From: an uncultured Bacilli bacterium
GTDB taxonomy: Bacteria > Bacillota_I > Bacilli_A > RF39 > UBA660
Direction of reading: 5' to 3'
DNA: 6,904 nt
Assembly: GCA_951800155.1 (NCBI GenBank)
Contig: CATOJL010000074.1
Location: forward strand, 1-6,904
Below the pieces are notes generated by a model that searched no databases, was not told where the DNA came from, and worked only from the letters and a program-made list of their open reading frames with translations. The translations under genes were made by a program, and so were the position numbers. This document shows, in pieces, positions 1 through 4,554 of this stretch. Every line of letters starts with the position of its first letter. Within the stretch, counting starts at the first letter, position 1.

Positions 1-99
1 CTCCTCAACAATCATATTTCTGGCATACTTATAATACCGATAAGAGGAATACAGGGAATACAGCAGGCAGGGGATGCTGGCCAGCAGAATCATCAGCAT
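1..99 (-). CDS. partial unknown protein start, compositionally foreign
   Basis: An open frame runs from an ATG at 99 off the left edge (33 codons, no stop). It begins MLMILLASIPCLLYSLY and continues with a Tyr/Arg-rich stretch (SSYRYYKYARN), like a membrane anchor followed by a juxtamembrane segment. I do not recognise the protein; the N-terminus of a sensor kinase-type membrane protein is one possibility, not shown. All six leucine codons I read here are CTG and GC is about 45%, against TTA/TTG/CTT and about 28% in the next 100 bases. No ribosome binding site precedes the ATG: the upstream bases are only A and T and still belong to the ylbJ reading frame. The frame is also open upstream of the ATG, so the true start may differ. 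It may be foreign DNA inserted into ylbJ or an assembly join. Confidence 0.3.
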   Translation of the reverse strand, partial: MLMILLASIPCLLYSLYSSYRYYKYARNMIVEE

Positions 100-103
100 G
101 ATT

Positions 104-535
104 TTATTTTTTATTTTGTAGATAAAGAAGCGATAGAGTGCCTAAAATAAAAAGAGGACTGGAGAAAAAAGTAAATGTGAGAACTTTTTCAGCTTCTCTT
201 TTGGAAAGAAGGCCTTTTTGATATAATTCTTTGGTGTATTTAGCATTCGAGGGACTTCCTGATAAAATACTCATTGCAAGAACGAAAGAAGCATTGGGAT
301 TTATTTTAAAAAGAAGCATGAGTGGCTTTAATAATTCTTTAAAAAGTTCAACGAATCCATATTCAATCATAATATGTGCTAAAATAAAGAAGGGAAAAAG
401 CGAAGGAAAAATATTTTTTTTCCAAATCTCCATTCCTTTTGTAACAGATTCTAAAACGATGCTTGTATTTTTGAATAAGAAGAAAATAGAACTGATTAAC
501 AAAAAACTAATAAAAAAGGAAGAAAGTTTCTTCAT
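104..535 (-). CDS. ylbJ: YlbJ/SpoVV family membrane protein, N-terminal part only (truncated)
   Basis: This encodes the first 143 residues of a YlbJ (SpoVV) family protein. In Bacillus the family is a mother-cell membrane protein of about 400 residues, needed to bring dipicolinic acid into the forespore. Seen here: an N-terminal membrane segment (SSFFISFLLISSIFFLF), the family-typical WKKNIFPSLFPFFILAHIMI segment, the SGSPSNAKYTKELY loop, and SPLFILGT near the end. The frame then stops at TAA (106-104) where the family would continue with more membrane helices, so well over half is missing. The stop lies at the edge of a GC-richer block (1-99) that does not resume YlbJ in any frame I read. 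The start at 535 is chosen because AGGTGAT (546-540) sits 4 nt upstream; an upstream GTG at 544 is part of that site. It is divergent from the Lon-like gene. The product is probably non-functional if the truncation is real. Confidence 0.85.
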   Translation of the reverse strand: MKKLSSFFISFLLISSIFFLFKNTSIVLESVTKGMEIWKKNIFPSLFPFFILAHIMIEYGFVELFKELLKPLMLLFKINPNASFVLAMSILSGSPSNAKYTKELYQKGLLSKREAEKVLTFTFFSSPLFILGTLSLLYLQNKK

Positions 536-539
536 GCAA

Positions 540-546
540 ATCACCT
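540..546 (-). promoter_or_regulatory. ribosome binding site setting the ylbJ start
   Basis: On minus, AGGTGAT lies 4 nt before the ATG at 535. This decides the start: the in-frame GTG at 544 lies inside the site itself, so the longer 146-residue reading is unlikely. Confidence 0.6.
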
Positions 547-600
547 GATAAAAGTATATGAAAGAAATAATGAATTTTGAATAGAATAGAGTGGTGACAT

Positions 601-1581
601 ATGAAAATAATAAAATGGATAAAAGAAAATTGGTTGTATGGTTTCCTAGTTATTTTGGCTTGTTTTCTTTTTTTATTTCCACTTCCCTATACTATAGAAG
701 GACCTGGTGGTTTAATCGCTGTTGGGGACCGTTTTCAAATTGATGGGATGGATACAAATATGCAGTATTACTTGGCTTATGTGTCAGAATATAAGGCGAC
801 CCCAATGACCTATTTACACGCAAAATTGCATAAAAATTATGAAATTACTCCTAAAAGTGAACAAGTGGGAACGGATAAGGAAATGAATTTTAGAAACCAT
901 TTAATGTTGGAGGAAGCAAATCAAGATGCCTTAATTTATGCTTATTTGAAGGCAGAAAAAAAGGTAGACATTCTAGAAGAAGAGATCTATGTAACGCTTA
1001 TTGATGCTCTTGCGAAAACAAATTTAGAAATAGGGGATAAAATTATCACTATTAATGGAGAGAAAGTAAAAGATAAAGCCCATTTGTTTTCTATAATCCA
1101 ATCTGCTAATGAAAGATTAGAACTAGAGGTGGAAAGTGAAGGAAAAAGAGAAGAAAAATATGCGATTCTCTTTGATGTAGAGGGTACTAAAAAAATAGGC
1201 ATTTTACCAACAGTTAAAAGGAAAATACAAGTAGAACCAGAGATAGAATTTATTTTTGACAAAAGTGAATCTGGAGCATCTGGTGGATTTATGATGACGC
1301 TTGCTATTTATGATGCTTTAACAAACTCTAATTTTTCAAAGAATAAGAAGATTGCAGGAACAGGAACAATTGATGGAGATGGAAATATTGGCGAAATTGG
1401 TGGAATTAAATATAAGATATTAGGAGCTTTAGAGGAAAAGGCAGATCTCTTTTTTGTTCCTATAGAAAACTATGAGGAAGCATTAAAAACGTTAAAAGAA
1501 AACGAGGGAAAGATGCAACTCATAAAAGTAAGTCATTTTGAGGAAGCTCTTTCATATTTAGAGGAAAGCAAAGTAAAATGA
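601..1581 (+). CDS. ylbL: YlbL-type membrane-anchored PDZ-Lon (S16) serine protease
   Basis: A 326-residue protein with the full YlbL/SepM layout. It has a short cytoplasmic N-terminus, one membrane segment (about residues 12-29, FLVILACFLFLFPLPY), an extracytoplasmic linker, a PDZ-like domain (about 125-200, with the LEIGDKIITINGEKV core) and a C-terminal Lon-type proteolytic domain (about 205-326). The catalytic dyad is visible: Ser227 in SGASGGFM, and Lys272 in GGIKYKILGA, with IAGTGTIDGDGNIGEIGGI between. The 45-residue spacing matches Lon proteases. There is no AAA+ domain, as usual for this family; streptococcal SepM cuts a secreted pheromone outside the cell. The start ATG is preceded by GGTGA. 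The gene is divergent from ylbJ with about 65 bp between; ylbJ and ylbL are also neighbours in Bacillus. No strong terminator is visible after the stop. The substrate is unknown. Confidence 0.92.
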   Translation: MKIIKWIKENWLYGFLVILACFLFLFPLPYTIEGPGGLIAVGDRFQIDGMDTNMQYYLAYVSEYKATPMTYLHAKLHKNYEITPKSEQVGTDKEMNFRNHLMLEEANQDALIYAYLKAEKKVDILEEEIYVTLIDALAKTNLEIGDKIITINGEKVKDKAHLFSIIQSANERLELEVESEGKREEKYAILFDVEGTKKIGILPTVKRKIQVEPEIEFIFDKSESGASGGFMMTLAIYDALTNSNFSKNKKIAGTGTIDGDGNIGEIGGIKYKILGALEEKADLFFVPIENYEEALKTLKENEGKMQLIKVSHFEEALSYLEESKVK

Positions 1582-1681
1582 ATGCATATACCTGTAAATA
1601 AAACAGTTACAAAAAAAGAGAAAATAAATTATAAAAAAGAAAATGTATAAGTTTTGAAAGAGAATTAACAAAGAAATTGAT

Positions 1682-1710
1682 TTGACGAATAGAAAAAACT
1701 ATGATAGACT
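1682..1710 (+). promoter_or_regulatory. plus-strand promoter, unit 1 (antitoxin-like RNA)
   Basis: -35 TTGACG (1682-1687), a 17-bp spacer, and -10 TAGACT (1705-1710) with an extended TG one base upstream. The predicted start is near 1717. Both hexamers and the spacing recur in units 2 and 3. Confidence 0.7.
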
Positions 1711-1716
1711 GTATGT

Positions 1717-1836
1717 AGTGAAAGAAATTTCATAGAATAAAAAAAGAGATACATTTGACAATCTCATGTTAGATGCTATCTCTGTTTAAAAAATGTGTGA
1801 AAGCACCGTTTCAAAGTAGACTCGGTGTTTTCGTTT
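1717..1836 (+). ncRNA. predicted small antisense RNA, unit 1 (type I antitoxin candidate)
   Basis: A predicted RNA of about 120 nt from the plus promoter to the stem-loop ending at 1832. It holds TCATAGAA (1730-1737), repeated in the same orientation at 1939-1946, where it lies over the start codon of the minus-strand frame. It also holds TATCTCTG (1777-1784), repeated at 2007-2014 over the predicted 5' end of the minus mRNA. The RNA is therefore complementary to the mRNA at its 5' end, its start codon and its 3' stem-loop. Self-pairing AGAGATA/TATCTCT arms (1745-1783) form its central hairpin. It has no convincing reading frame; a 7-codon frame (ATG TTA GAT...) has no ribosome binding site. 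Confidence 0.55.
1799..1832. terminator. shared bidirectional stem-loop, unit 1
   Basis: GAAAGCACCG (1799-1808) pairs with CGGTGTTTTC (1823-1832): 10 pairs, including one G-U in the plus RNA, with a 14-nt loop containing CAAAGT. It lies where the two convergent transcripts meet. U runs are short on both sides, so termination is plausible rather than certain. Confidence 0.55.
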
Positions 1837-1839
1837 AAG

Positions 1840-1908
1840 TTAGTCCTTATTTTTAAGAACTAAGATAGTATAAAATACTATAGTTATAAAGATAACTACT
1901 AATTCCAA
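1840..1908 (-). CDS. tiny hydrophobic peptide frame, unit 1 (type I toxin candidate)
   Basis: A 22-codon frame starting at TTG (1908), with AAAGGA 9 nt upstream. The core ELVVIFITIVFYTILVL is followed by KNKD and stop, i.e. one hydrophobic helix with a charged C-terminal tail, the usual shape of type I toxins. The frame is also open for four codons upstream of the TTG (GLIL) and then closed by TAA. The TTG falls in the loop of a small hairpin (TAATTC/GAATTA). Unit 3 differs here at two bases, both silent in this frame and both non-silent in the overlapping 29-codon frame. No family was recognised. The weak point is the start: the strong ribosome binding site of the transcript serves another frame. 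Confidence 0.4.
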   Translation of the reverse strand: MELVVIFITIVFYTILVLKNKD

Positions 1909-1942
1909 AAGAATTAATCCTTTTTATAATATTTAATATCAT
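1853..1942 (-). CDS. 29-codon frame behind a strong ribosome binding site, unit 1
   Basis: An ATG at 1942 with GAGGTGA (1954-1948) 5 nt upstream opens a frame beginning MILNIIKRINSFGISS and ending YYLSS. It overlaps the hydrophobic frame, offset by one base. The Tyr/Ser-rich C-terminal half looks like out-of-frame reading. The N-terminus joined to the other frame at the AAAGG (a +1 shift) would give a protein of about 33 residues resembling a complete membrane toxin, but no copy encodes that directly. The binding site sits in the loop of an ATAGAA/TTCTAT hairpin (1941-1962), which would limit translation. Confidence 0.35.
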   Translation of the reverse strand: MILNIIKRINSFGISSYLYNYSILYYLSS

Positions 1943-2019
1943 AGAAATCACCTCTATTCTATCATCAAAAGATGAAAAACAGAGTAAAACACCTAACTAT
2001 CTAATGTATCTCTGGACTA

Positions 2020-2048
2020 ATTGTATAACATATATATAAAATAAGCAA
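2020..2048 (-). promoter_or_regulatory. minus-strand promoter, unit 1 (toxin-like mRNA)
   Basis: Reading on minus: -35 TTGCTT (2048-2043), a 17-bp spacer, -10 TACAAT (2025-2020). Seven bases on is A2013, the first base of AGAGATACA, a sequence that also occurs in the plus RNA. This gives a leader of about 71 nt before the ATG at 1942. Confidence 0.65.
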
Positions 2049-2112
2049 TAGTTCTTATGAATAAATGTTCGTGATTGATGAGAGTGATAAGTTTTAAAAT
2101 AAAAGAATTCGT

Positions 2113-2141
2113 TTGACGAATAGAAAAAATTGTGATAAAAT
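2113..2141 (+). promoter_or_regulatory. plus-strand promoter, unit 2
   Basis: TTGACG (2113-2118), a 17-bp spacer, TAAAAT (2136-2141) with an extended TG. The -10 is closer to consensus than in units 1 and 3 (TAGACT). Predicted start near 2148. Confidence 0.75.
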
Positions 2142-2147
2142 GTATGT

Positions 2148-2263
2148 AGTGAAAGAAATTTCATAGAATAAAAAAGAGATACACTTGATATTTGCGTGTT
2201 AGGTGCAATCTCTGTTTAAAATGGAGGAAAGCACCATATCAAAGTTGAATGGTGCTTTCGTTT
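2148..2263 (+). ncRNA. predicted small antisense RNA, unit 2
   Basis: About 115 nt. It contains TCATAGAA (2161-2168), matching 2366-2373 over the start codon of the minus frame. A module at 2175-2217 (AGAGATACA, GTTAGGTG, ATCTCTGTTT) folds on its own AGAGAT/ATCTCT arms and also resembles, in the same RNA sense, the leader of the minus mRNA (2440-2402). The complementarity to the mRNA 5' end is shorter here (ATCTCT, 6 nt) than in unit 1. Confidence 0.55.
2227..2259. terminator. shared bidirectional stem-loop, unit 2
   Basis: GAAAGCACCAT (2227-2237) pairs perfectly with ATGGTGCTTTC (2249-2259): 11 bp and an 11-nt loop. Against units 1 and 3 (ACCG/CGGT) both arms have changed together, and the G-U of unit 1 is a G-C here. 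This is direct evidence that the stem is maintained. Confidence 0.6.
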
Positions 2264-2266
2264 AAG

Positions 2267-2335
2267 TTAGTCCTTATTTTTAAGAACTAAGATAGTATAA
2301 AATACTATAGTTATAAAGATAACTACTAATTCCAA
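2267..2335 (-). CDS. tiny hydrophobic peptide frame, unit 2
   Basis: The same 22 codons as in unit 1, base for base: TTG start at 2335, core ELVVIFITIVFYTILVL, tail KNKD. An in-frame TAG rather than TAA closes the frame upstream. It is driven by the strongest minus promoter of the array. Confidence 0.4.
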   Translation of the reverse strand: MELVVIFITIVFYTILVLKNKD

Positions 2336-2369
2336 AAGAATTAATCCTTTCTATAATATTTAATATCAT
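2280..2369 (-). CDS. 29-codon frame behind a strong ribosome binding site, unit 2
   Basis: ATG at 2369 with GAGGTGA 5 nt upstream. It begins MILNIIERINSF: codon 7 is GAA instead of the AAA of unit 1, so a Lys/Glu change in this frame. Otherwise identical to unit 1. Confidence 0.35.
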   Translation of the reverse strand: MILNIIERINSFGISSYLYNYSILYYLSS

Positions 2370-2446
2370 AGAAATCACCTCTATTCTATCATCAAAAGAT
2401 GAAAAACAGAGTAAAACACCTAACTATCTAATGTATCTCTAGACTA

Positions 2447-2475
2447 ATTATATAACATTTATTAAAAATAAGCAA
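2447..2475 (-). promoter_or_regulatory. minus-strand promoter, unit 2
   Basis: TTGCTT (2475-2470), a 17-bp spacer, TATAAT (2452-2447), a consensus -10. The predicted start is A2440, again the first base of AGAGATACA. Confidence 0.75.
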
Positions 2476-2539
2476 TAGTTCTTATGAATAAATGTTCGTG
2501 ATTGATGAGAGTGATAAGTTTTAAAATAAAAGAATTCGT

Positions 2540-2568
2540 TTGACGAGTAGAAAAAATTATGATAGACT
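2540..2568 (+). promoter_or_regulatory. plus-strand promoter, unit 3
   Basis: TTGACG (2540-2545), a 17-bp spacer, TAGACT (2563-2568) with an extended TG. Predicted start near 2575. Confidence 0.7.
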
Positions 2569-2574
2569 GTATGT

Positions 2575-2686
2575 AGTGAAAGAAATTTCATAGAATAAAA
2601 AAGAGATACATTTGACAATCTCGTGTTAGGTGTATACTCTATTCAATAGTGTAACACCGTTTCAAAGTAGATTCGGTGTTTTCGTT
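2575..2686 (+). ncRNA. predicted small antisense RNA, unit 3
   Basis: About 110 nt. It keeps TCATAGAA (2588-2595), matching 2790-2797 over the minus start codon. Its second contact is degraded (ATACTCT against the ATCTCT of the mRNA 5' end), leaving about 4 nt. It may regulate its own mRNA less well, or rely on RNAs from the other copies. Confidence 0.45.
2653..2680. terminator. shared stem-loop, unit 3 (shortened)
   Basis: AACACCG (2653-2659) pairs with CGGTGTT (2674-2680): 7 bp, 14-nt loop. The outer pairs of units 1 and 2 are lost, because the left arm has GTAA where they have GAAAG. Confidence 0.5.
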
Positions 2687-2690
2687 TAAG

Positions 2691-2759
2691 TTAGTCCTTA
2701 TTTTTAAGAACTAAGATTGTATAAAATACAATAGTTATAAAGATAACTACTAATTCCAA
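2691..2759 (-). CDS. tiny hydrophobic peptide frame, unit 3
   Basis: The same 22-residue peptide as in units 1 and 2. Two codons differ from them, ATT for ATA (Ile) and ACA for ACT (Thr), both silent. The same two bases restore pairing in a 7-bp hairpin (2716-2732), so silence and structure cannot be fully separated as causes. Confidence 0.4.
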   Translation of the reverse strand: MELVVIFITIVFYTILVLKNKD

Positions 2760-2793
2760 AAGAATTAATCCTTTCTATAATTAAAACAATCAT
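2704..2793 (-). CDS. 29-codon frame behind a ribosome binding site, unit 3
   Basis: ATG at 2793 with GAGGTGG upstream. It begins MIVLIIERINSF, so codons 3 and 4 changed to Val-Leu but stayed hydrophobic, while Ser22 became Cys and Tyr26 became Asn. The conserved character lies in the first eight codons only. Confidence 0.3.
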   Translation of the reverse strand: MIVLIIERINSFGISSYLYNYCILYNLSS

Positions 2794-2871
2794 AGAAACC
2801 ACCTCTATTCTATCATCAAAGGATGAGAAAACAGAGTAAAACACCTAACTATCTAATGCATCTCTGGACTA

Positions 2872-2900
2872 ATTGTATAACATATATATAAAATAAGCAA
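2872..2900 (-). promoter_or_regulatory. minus-strand promoter, unit 3
   Basis: TTGCTT (2900-2895), a 17-bp spacer, TACAAT (2877-2872), as in unit 1. Predicted start A2865. Confidence 0.65.
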
Positions 2901-2937
2901 TAGTTCTTATAAATAAATGCTTGCATTAATTAAGTGT

Positions 2938-3217
2938 ATCATAAAAAGGTTGCAAATAGTGGGCATAGCTTTAGCAAGATAGAATAGGGTAGTGTTCTTT
3001 TATTTTCAGTGAATAGGAAATGAAAGATATTTGTAATGGCGCATGAATAAGAGATATATTTATTAAAAATCAAGATATAGCAGAGATTGGAAGAATTGAT
3101 TCTTATCTGATGCAAGAGGAATGACGTTGTGTCTATCACAATACATTGATTGAGGAGGAAGTCAATTCTATTTTATATAGAATCAAGTAGGAATTGTAAG
3201 AAGAAAAACAGTTCACT
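2938..3217. other. intergenic, no supported gene
   Basis: All frames are broken by frequent stops. A purine-rich GAGGAGGAAG (3152-3161) looks like a ribosome binding site but no start codon follows at a usable distance. A 7-bp hairpin, ATTCTAT/ATAGAAT, lies at 3165-3183. Short coding-like pieces occur on plus (for example QDIAEIGRIDSYLMQEE before a stop near 3123), so a decayed gene is possible, but I cannot name one. Confidence 0.4.
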
Positions 3218-3240
3218 AAAAAACAAGGGATAAAGCCCTT
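3218..3240 (-). terminator. rho-independent terminator of the transglutaminase-like gene
   Basis: On minus, AAGGG (3240-3236) and CCCTT (3229-3225) form a stem around a 6-nt loop, followed by G and six T. The stem begins inside the gene's own stop codon. Confidence 0.7.
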
Positions 3241-4153
3241 ATTTTGTTTCTAAATAAACTTTTTCATTAAAATTATGTTGTTCTCTATCTAGATTCTTTA
3301 AAGTCGTTGTATTGATTAAAAAGAATTTGTGTGTCAAGATGCTTTCTCCTGTTGAAGTAATTGGATCATCCCAAGTTAAATCTAAATGTTTCCAATCCCC
3401 ATTAATATAAACGAGATTCCATATATGGTTGTCAGAAGAAATACGATAATTTGGAATATTCATCTTTTCTAAAAATAGGGCCATAGCATCAGTATAACCT
3501 CCACATAAAGCTTTTCCCATTAAAAGAGGACCATAAGCCATATTACTTTTATATTTATAGGCATTTGGATTTTGTGGATCCACTTCTTTTAACGTATCAT
3601 ATACTGTATGACTAATAATATAATCATGTATTTTCTTAATTTTATCATAATCACTCATCGAATCTGTGATTAATTCCTTATAAATTGTATTTATCTTCTT
3701 GTCAATTTCCGTAATATCACTTGTTGTATATTGTCGGTTTACACTTATTGTAATTTTATTAAAATTATTGATACTAATTGATATCGTTTCATATGTATTG
3801 TATGGATGCACAAAATTATTGATATTTGACAAAAGCTCTGCATTTTTAGCAATGTCATTTACATCATTCCCACAATCATAGTCATCACTGCAATAAAAGG
3901 AAAAAGAATCCCAACCTGCATTTAATATGGTATAAATAATATTTAAAATCTCTTCTTTATTTTTTGGATAAAAATCATCTGTTTCTTGGACATAGGCAAA
4001 AGCATAATCTTTATGGTATGAAGTAACCTCTGGAACAACGATTTCTTTTTTAAAGACAAAATTTGTATATAAATAAGTGGCTATTGGTTCTTTATAATAA
4101 ATAATACCTGCACATATACATAAGATAGTTACGCATTTAAGGACTTTTTTCAT
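3239..4153 (-). CDS. membrane-anchored or secreted transglutaminase-like protein
   Basis: 304 residues. Residues 4-20 (VLKCVTILCICAGIIYY) form a membrane anchor or signal segment with a basic start, so the rest should lie outside the cytoplasm. No clean lipobox is seen. A transglutaminase-like domain (about 165-265) has the triad in the usual order: Cys217 in GKALCGGYTDAM, His243 in DNHIWNLVYINGDW, Asp258 in HLDLTWDDP; the preceding DKIKKIHDYI helix is also typical. The middle region (40-150) is not recognised; it has two Cys (88, 94) close together. The family includes peptidases and cross-linking enzymes, and the substrate cannot be told. The start ATG has GGTGA just upstream. The gene lies 50 bp after rpsT on the same strand and may be partly read from it. 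It could be an envelope or spore-coat enzyme, but only position suggests that. Confidence 0.88.
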   Translation of the reverse strand: MKKVLKCVTILCICAGIIYYKEPIATYLYTNFVFKKEIVVPEVTSYHKDYAFAYVQETDDFYPKNKEEILNIIYTILNAGWDSFSFYCSDDYDCGNDVNDIAKNAELLSNINNFVHPYNTYETISISINNFNKITISVNRQYTTSDITEIDKKINTIYKELITDSMSDYDKIKKIHDYIISHTVYDTLKEVDPQNPNAYKYKSNMAYGPLLMGKALCGGYTDAMALFLEKMNIPNYRISSDNHIWNLVYINGDWKHLDLTWDDPITSTGESILTHKFFLINTTTLKNLDREQHNFNEKVYLETK

Positions 4154-4166
4154 ACCATCACCAAAA

Positions 4167-4185
4167 CTATTATATCAAATAATAG
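4167..4185 (-). promoter_or_regulatory. AT hairpin after rpsT, also an extended -10 before the next gene
   Basis: CTATTAT/ATAATAG (7 bp, 5-nt loop) followed on minus by TTTT could be a weak terminator for rpsT. The same bases contain TGATATAAT (4177-4169), an extended -10 that would start a message only about 9 nt before the transglutaminase-like ATG. The -35 is poor. The two readings are alternatives. Confidence 0.35.
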
Positions 4186-4203
4186 AAAAAAAAGAAGTAG
4201 TTT

Positions 4204-4467
4204 TTACTCCATTTCATTTACTTTTTTTGTAAATCTTGATTTGTGACGTGCTACAAAGTTGCTTGTAACAACTCCTTTTGTTACAGCTTTATCTAAACGA
4301 TTGTAAACAACTTGTAAGTCTGCTTTTGCTTTTTCGGCATCTTTTGAAGCGATTGCCTTCTCTAAATTTTTCATTGCTGTTTTCAAGCTTGCTTTATAAA
4401 TATTATTTGCTTTTCTCTTTTTTTCTTGTACGATTACAGCTTTCTTTGCATTCTTAATATTTGGCAT
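4204..4467 (-). CDS. rpsT: 30S ribosomal protein bS20
   Basis: 87 residues, the normal length for bS20. It binds 16S rRNA early in assembly of the small subunit. It begins MPNIKNAKKAVIVQEKKR, a typical N-terminus, continues as Lys/Ala-rich helices, and has the family-typical C-terminal KGVVTSNFVARHKSRFTKKV. The start is fixed by GGAGGTGA (4479-4472), 4 nt upstream. It is transcribed away from gpr, with its own strong promoter; this divergent rpsT-gpr pair is common in spore-forming Firmicutes. Confidence 0.97.
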   Translation of the reverse strand: MPNIKNAKKAVIVQEKKRKANNIYKASLKTAMKNLEKAIASKDAEKAKADLQVVYNRLDKAVTKGVVTSNFVARHKSRFTKKVNEME

Positions 4468-4497
4468 CTTTTCACCTCCATGTCACTTGCTTTTTAT

Positions 4498-4526
4498 ATT
4501 TTAACAAACTTTTTTAGAAAATGCAA
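4498..4526 (-). promoter_or_regulatory. rpsT promoter
   Basis: On minus: -35 TTGCAT (4526-4521), a 17-bp spacer, -10 TAAAAT (4503-4498) with an extended TG one base upstream. The start is predicted near 4491, giving a leader of about 23 nt before the ATG. Confidence 0.75.
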
Positions 4527-4554
4527 ATAAAACTGTATTTTCTGGTAAAAAATA
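4523..4554 (+). promoter_or_regulatory. possible forespore (SigF/SigG-type) promoter of gpr
   Basis: GCAAATA (4523-4529) and GGTAAAAAAT (4544-4553) resemble, imperfectly, the GCATA and GGxxAxAxT elements of forespore sigma factors; one A too many spoils the -10. Bacillus gpr is read by SigF and SigG, which is why I looked here. It overlaps the rpsT -35. Confidence 0.25.

Larger units (their letters stand above)
1681..2111. repeat. tandem repeat unit 1 of 3 (about 430 bp)
   Basis: First of three tandem copies of a unit with period 431 then 427 bp. It is nearly identical to unit 2 from position 1834 on; the differences concentrate in the plus-RNA region (1750-1830). A shorter match (ATAAGTTTT, 1647-1655) before it resembles the end of units 1 and 2 (2087-2095), so the array may have grown by duplication with that joint. 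The unit has two convergent promoters, a shared stem-loop and tiny minus-strand frames, listed separately. The 99 bp between the ylbL stop and this unit (1582-1680) is A-rich and shows nothing else. Confidence 0.95.
2112..2538. repeat. tandem repeat unit 2 of 3
   Basis: The second copy, 427 bp, joined directly to units 1 and 3. Its distal part is nearly identical to unit 1, including the spacer after the minus promoter (AGTTCTTATGAATAAATG and on to GAATTCG). Its own features: the best plus -10 (TAAAAT), the best minus -10 (TATAAT), and a perfectly paired 11-bp shared stem. Confidence 0.95.
2539..2937. repeat. tandem repeat unit 3 of 3, diverging at its right end
   Basis: The third and most diverged copy. 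Similarity fades after about 2920. Differences include a shortened shared stem, an altered plus-RNA module (TATACTCT instead of TATCTCT), a changed start of the minus frame and a two-base compensatory change in a hairpin. It is probably the oldest copy or under weaker constraint. Confidence 0.9.

Noticed and set aside
231..548. Plus-strand frame of about 105 codons
   Set aside because: It is antisense to ylbJ, whose membrane segments and family motifs are clear; no ribosome binding site.
553..560. SigE-like -10 (CATATACT) for ylbJ on minus
   Set aside because: It resembles the SigE -10, and ylbJ is SigE-controlled in Bacillus, but the transcript would begin at or inside the ribosome binding site and no matching -35 is seen.
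987..1262. Minus-strand frame of 91 codons
   Set aside because: Shadow of the PDZ region of the YlbL-like gene; Ser-rich low-complexity translation, no family signal.
1765..1788. Seven-codon frame in the plus RNA (ATG TTA GAT GCT...)
   Set aside because: No ribosome binding site, the start becomes GTG in units 2 and 3, and its bases are explained by the hairpin arm.
1681..2937. CRISPR array
   Set aside because: Repeats are about 430 bp and joined without short unique spacers; no cas gene in the window.
1681..2937. Insertion sequence or transposon copies
   Set aside because: No transposase frame, no terminal inverted repeats and no target duplications; the units are direct tandem copies.
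2939..3139. Minus-strand frame of 66 codons
   Set aside because: GTG start without a ribosome binding site and unremarkable composition; the region is broken on both strands.
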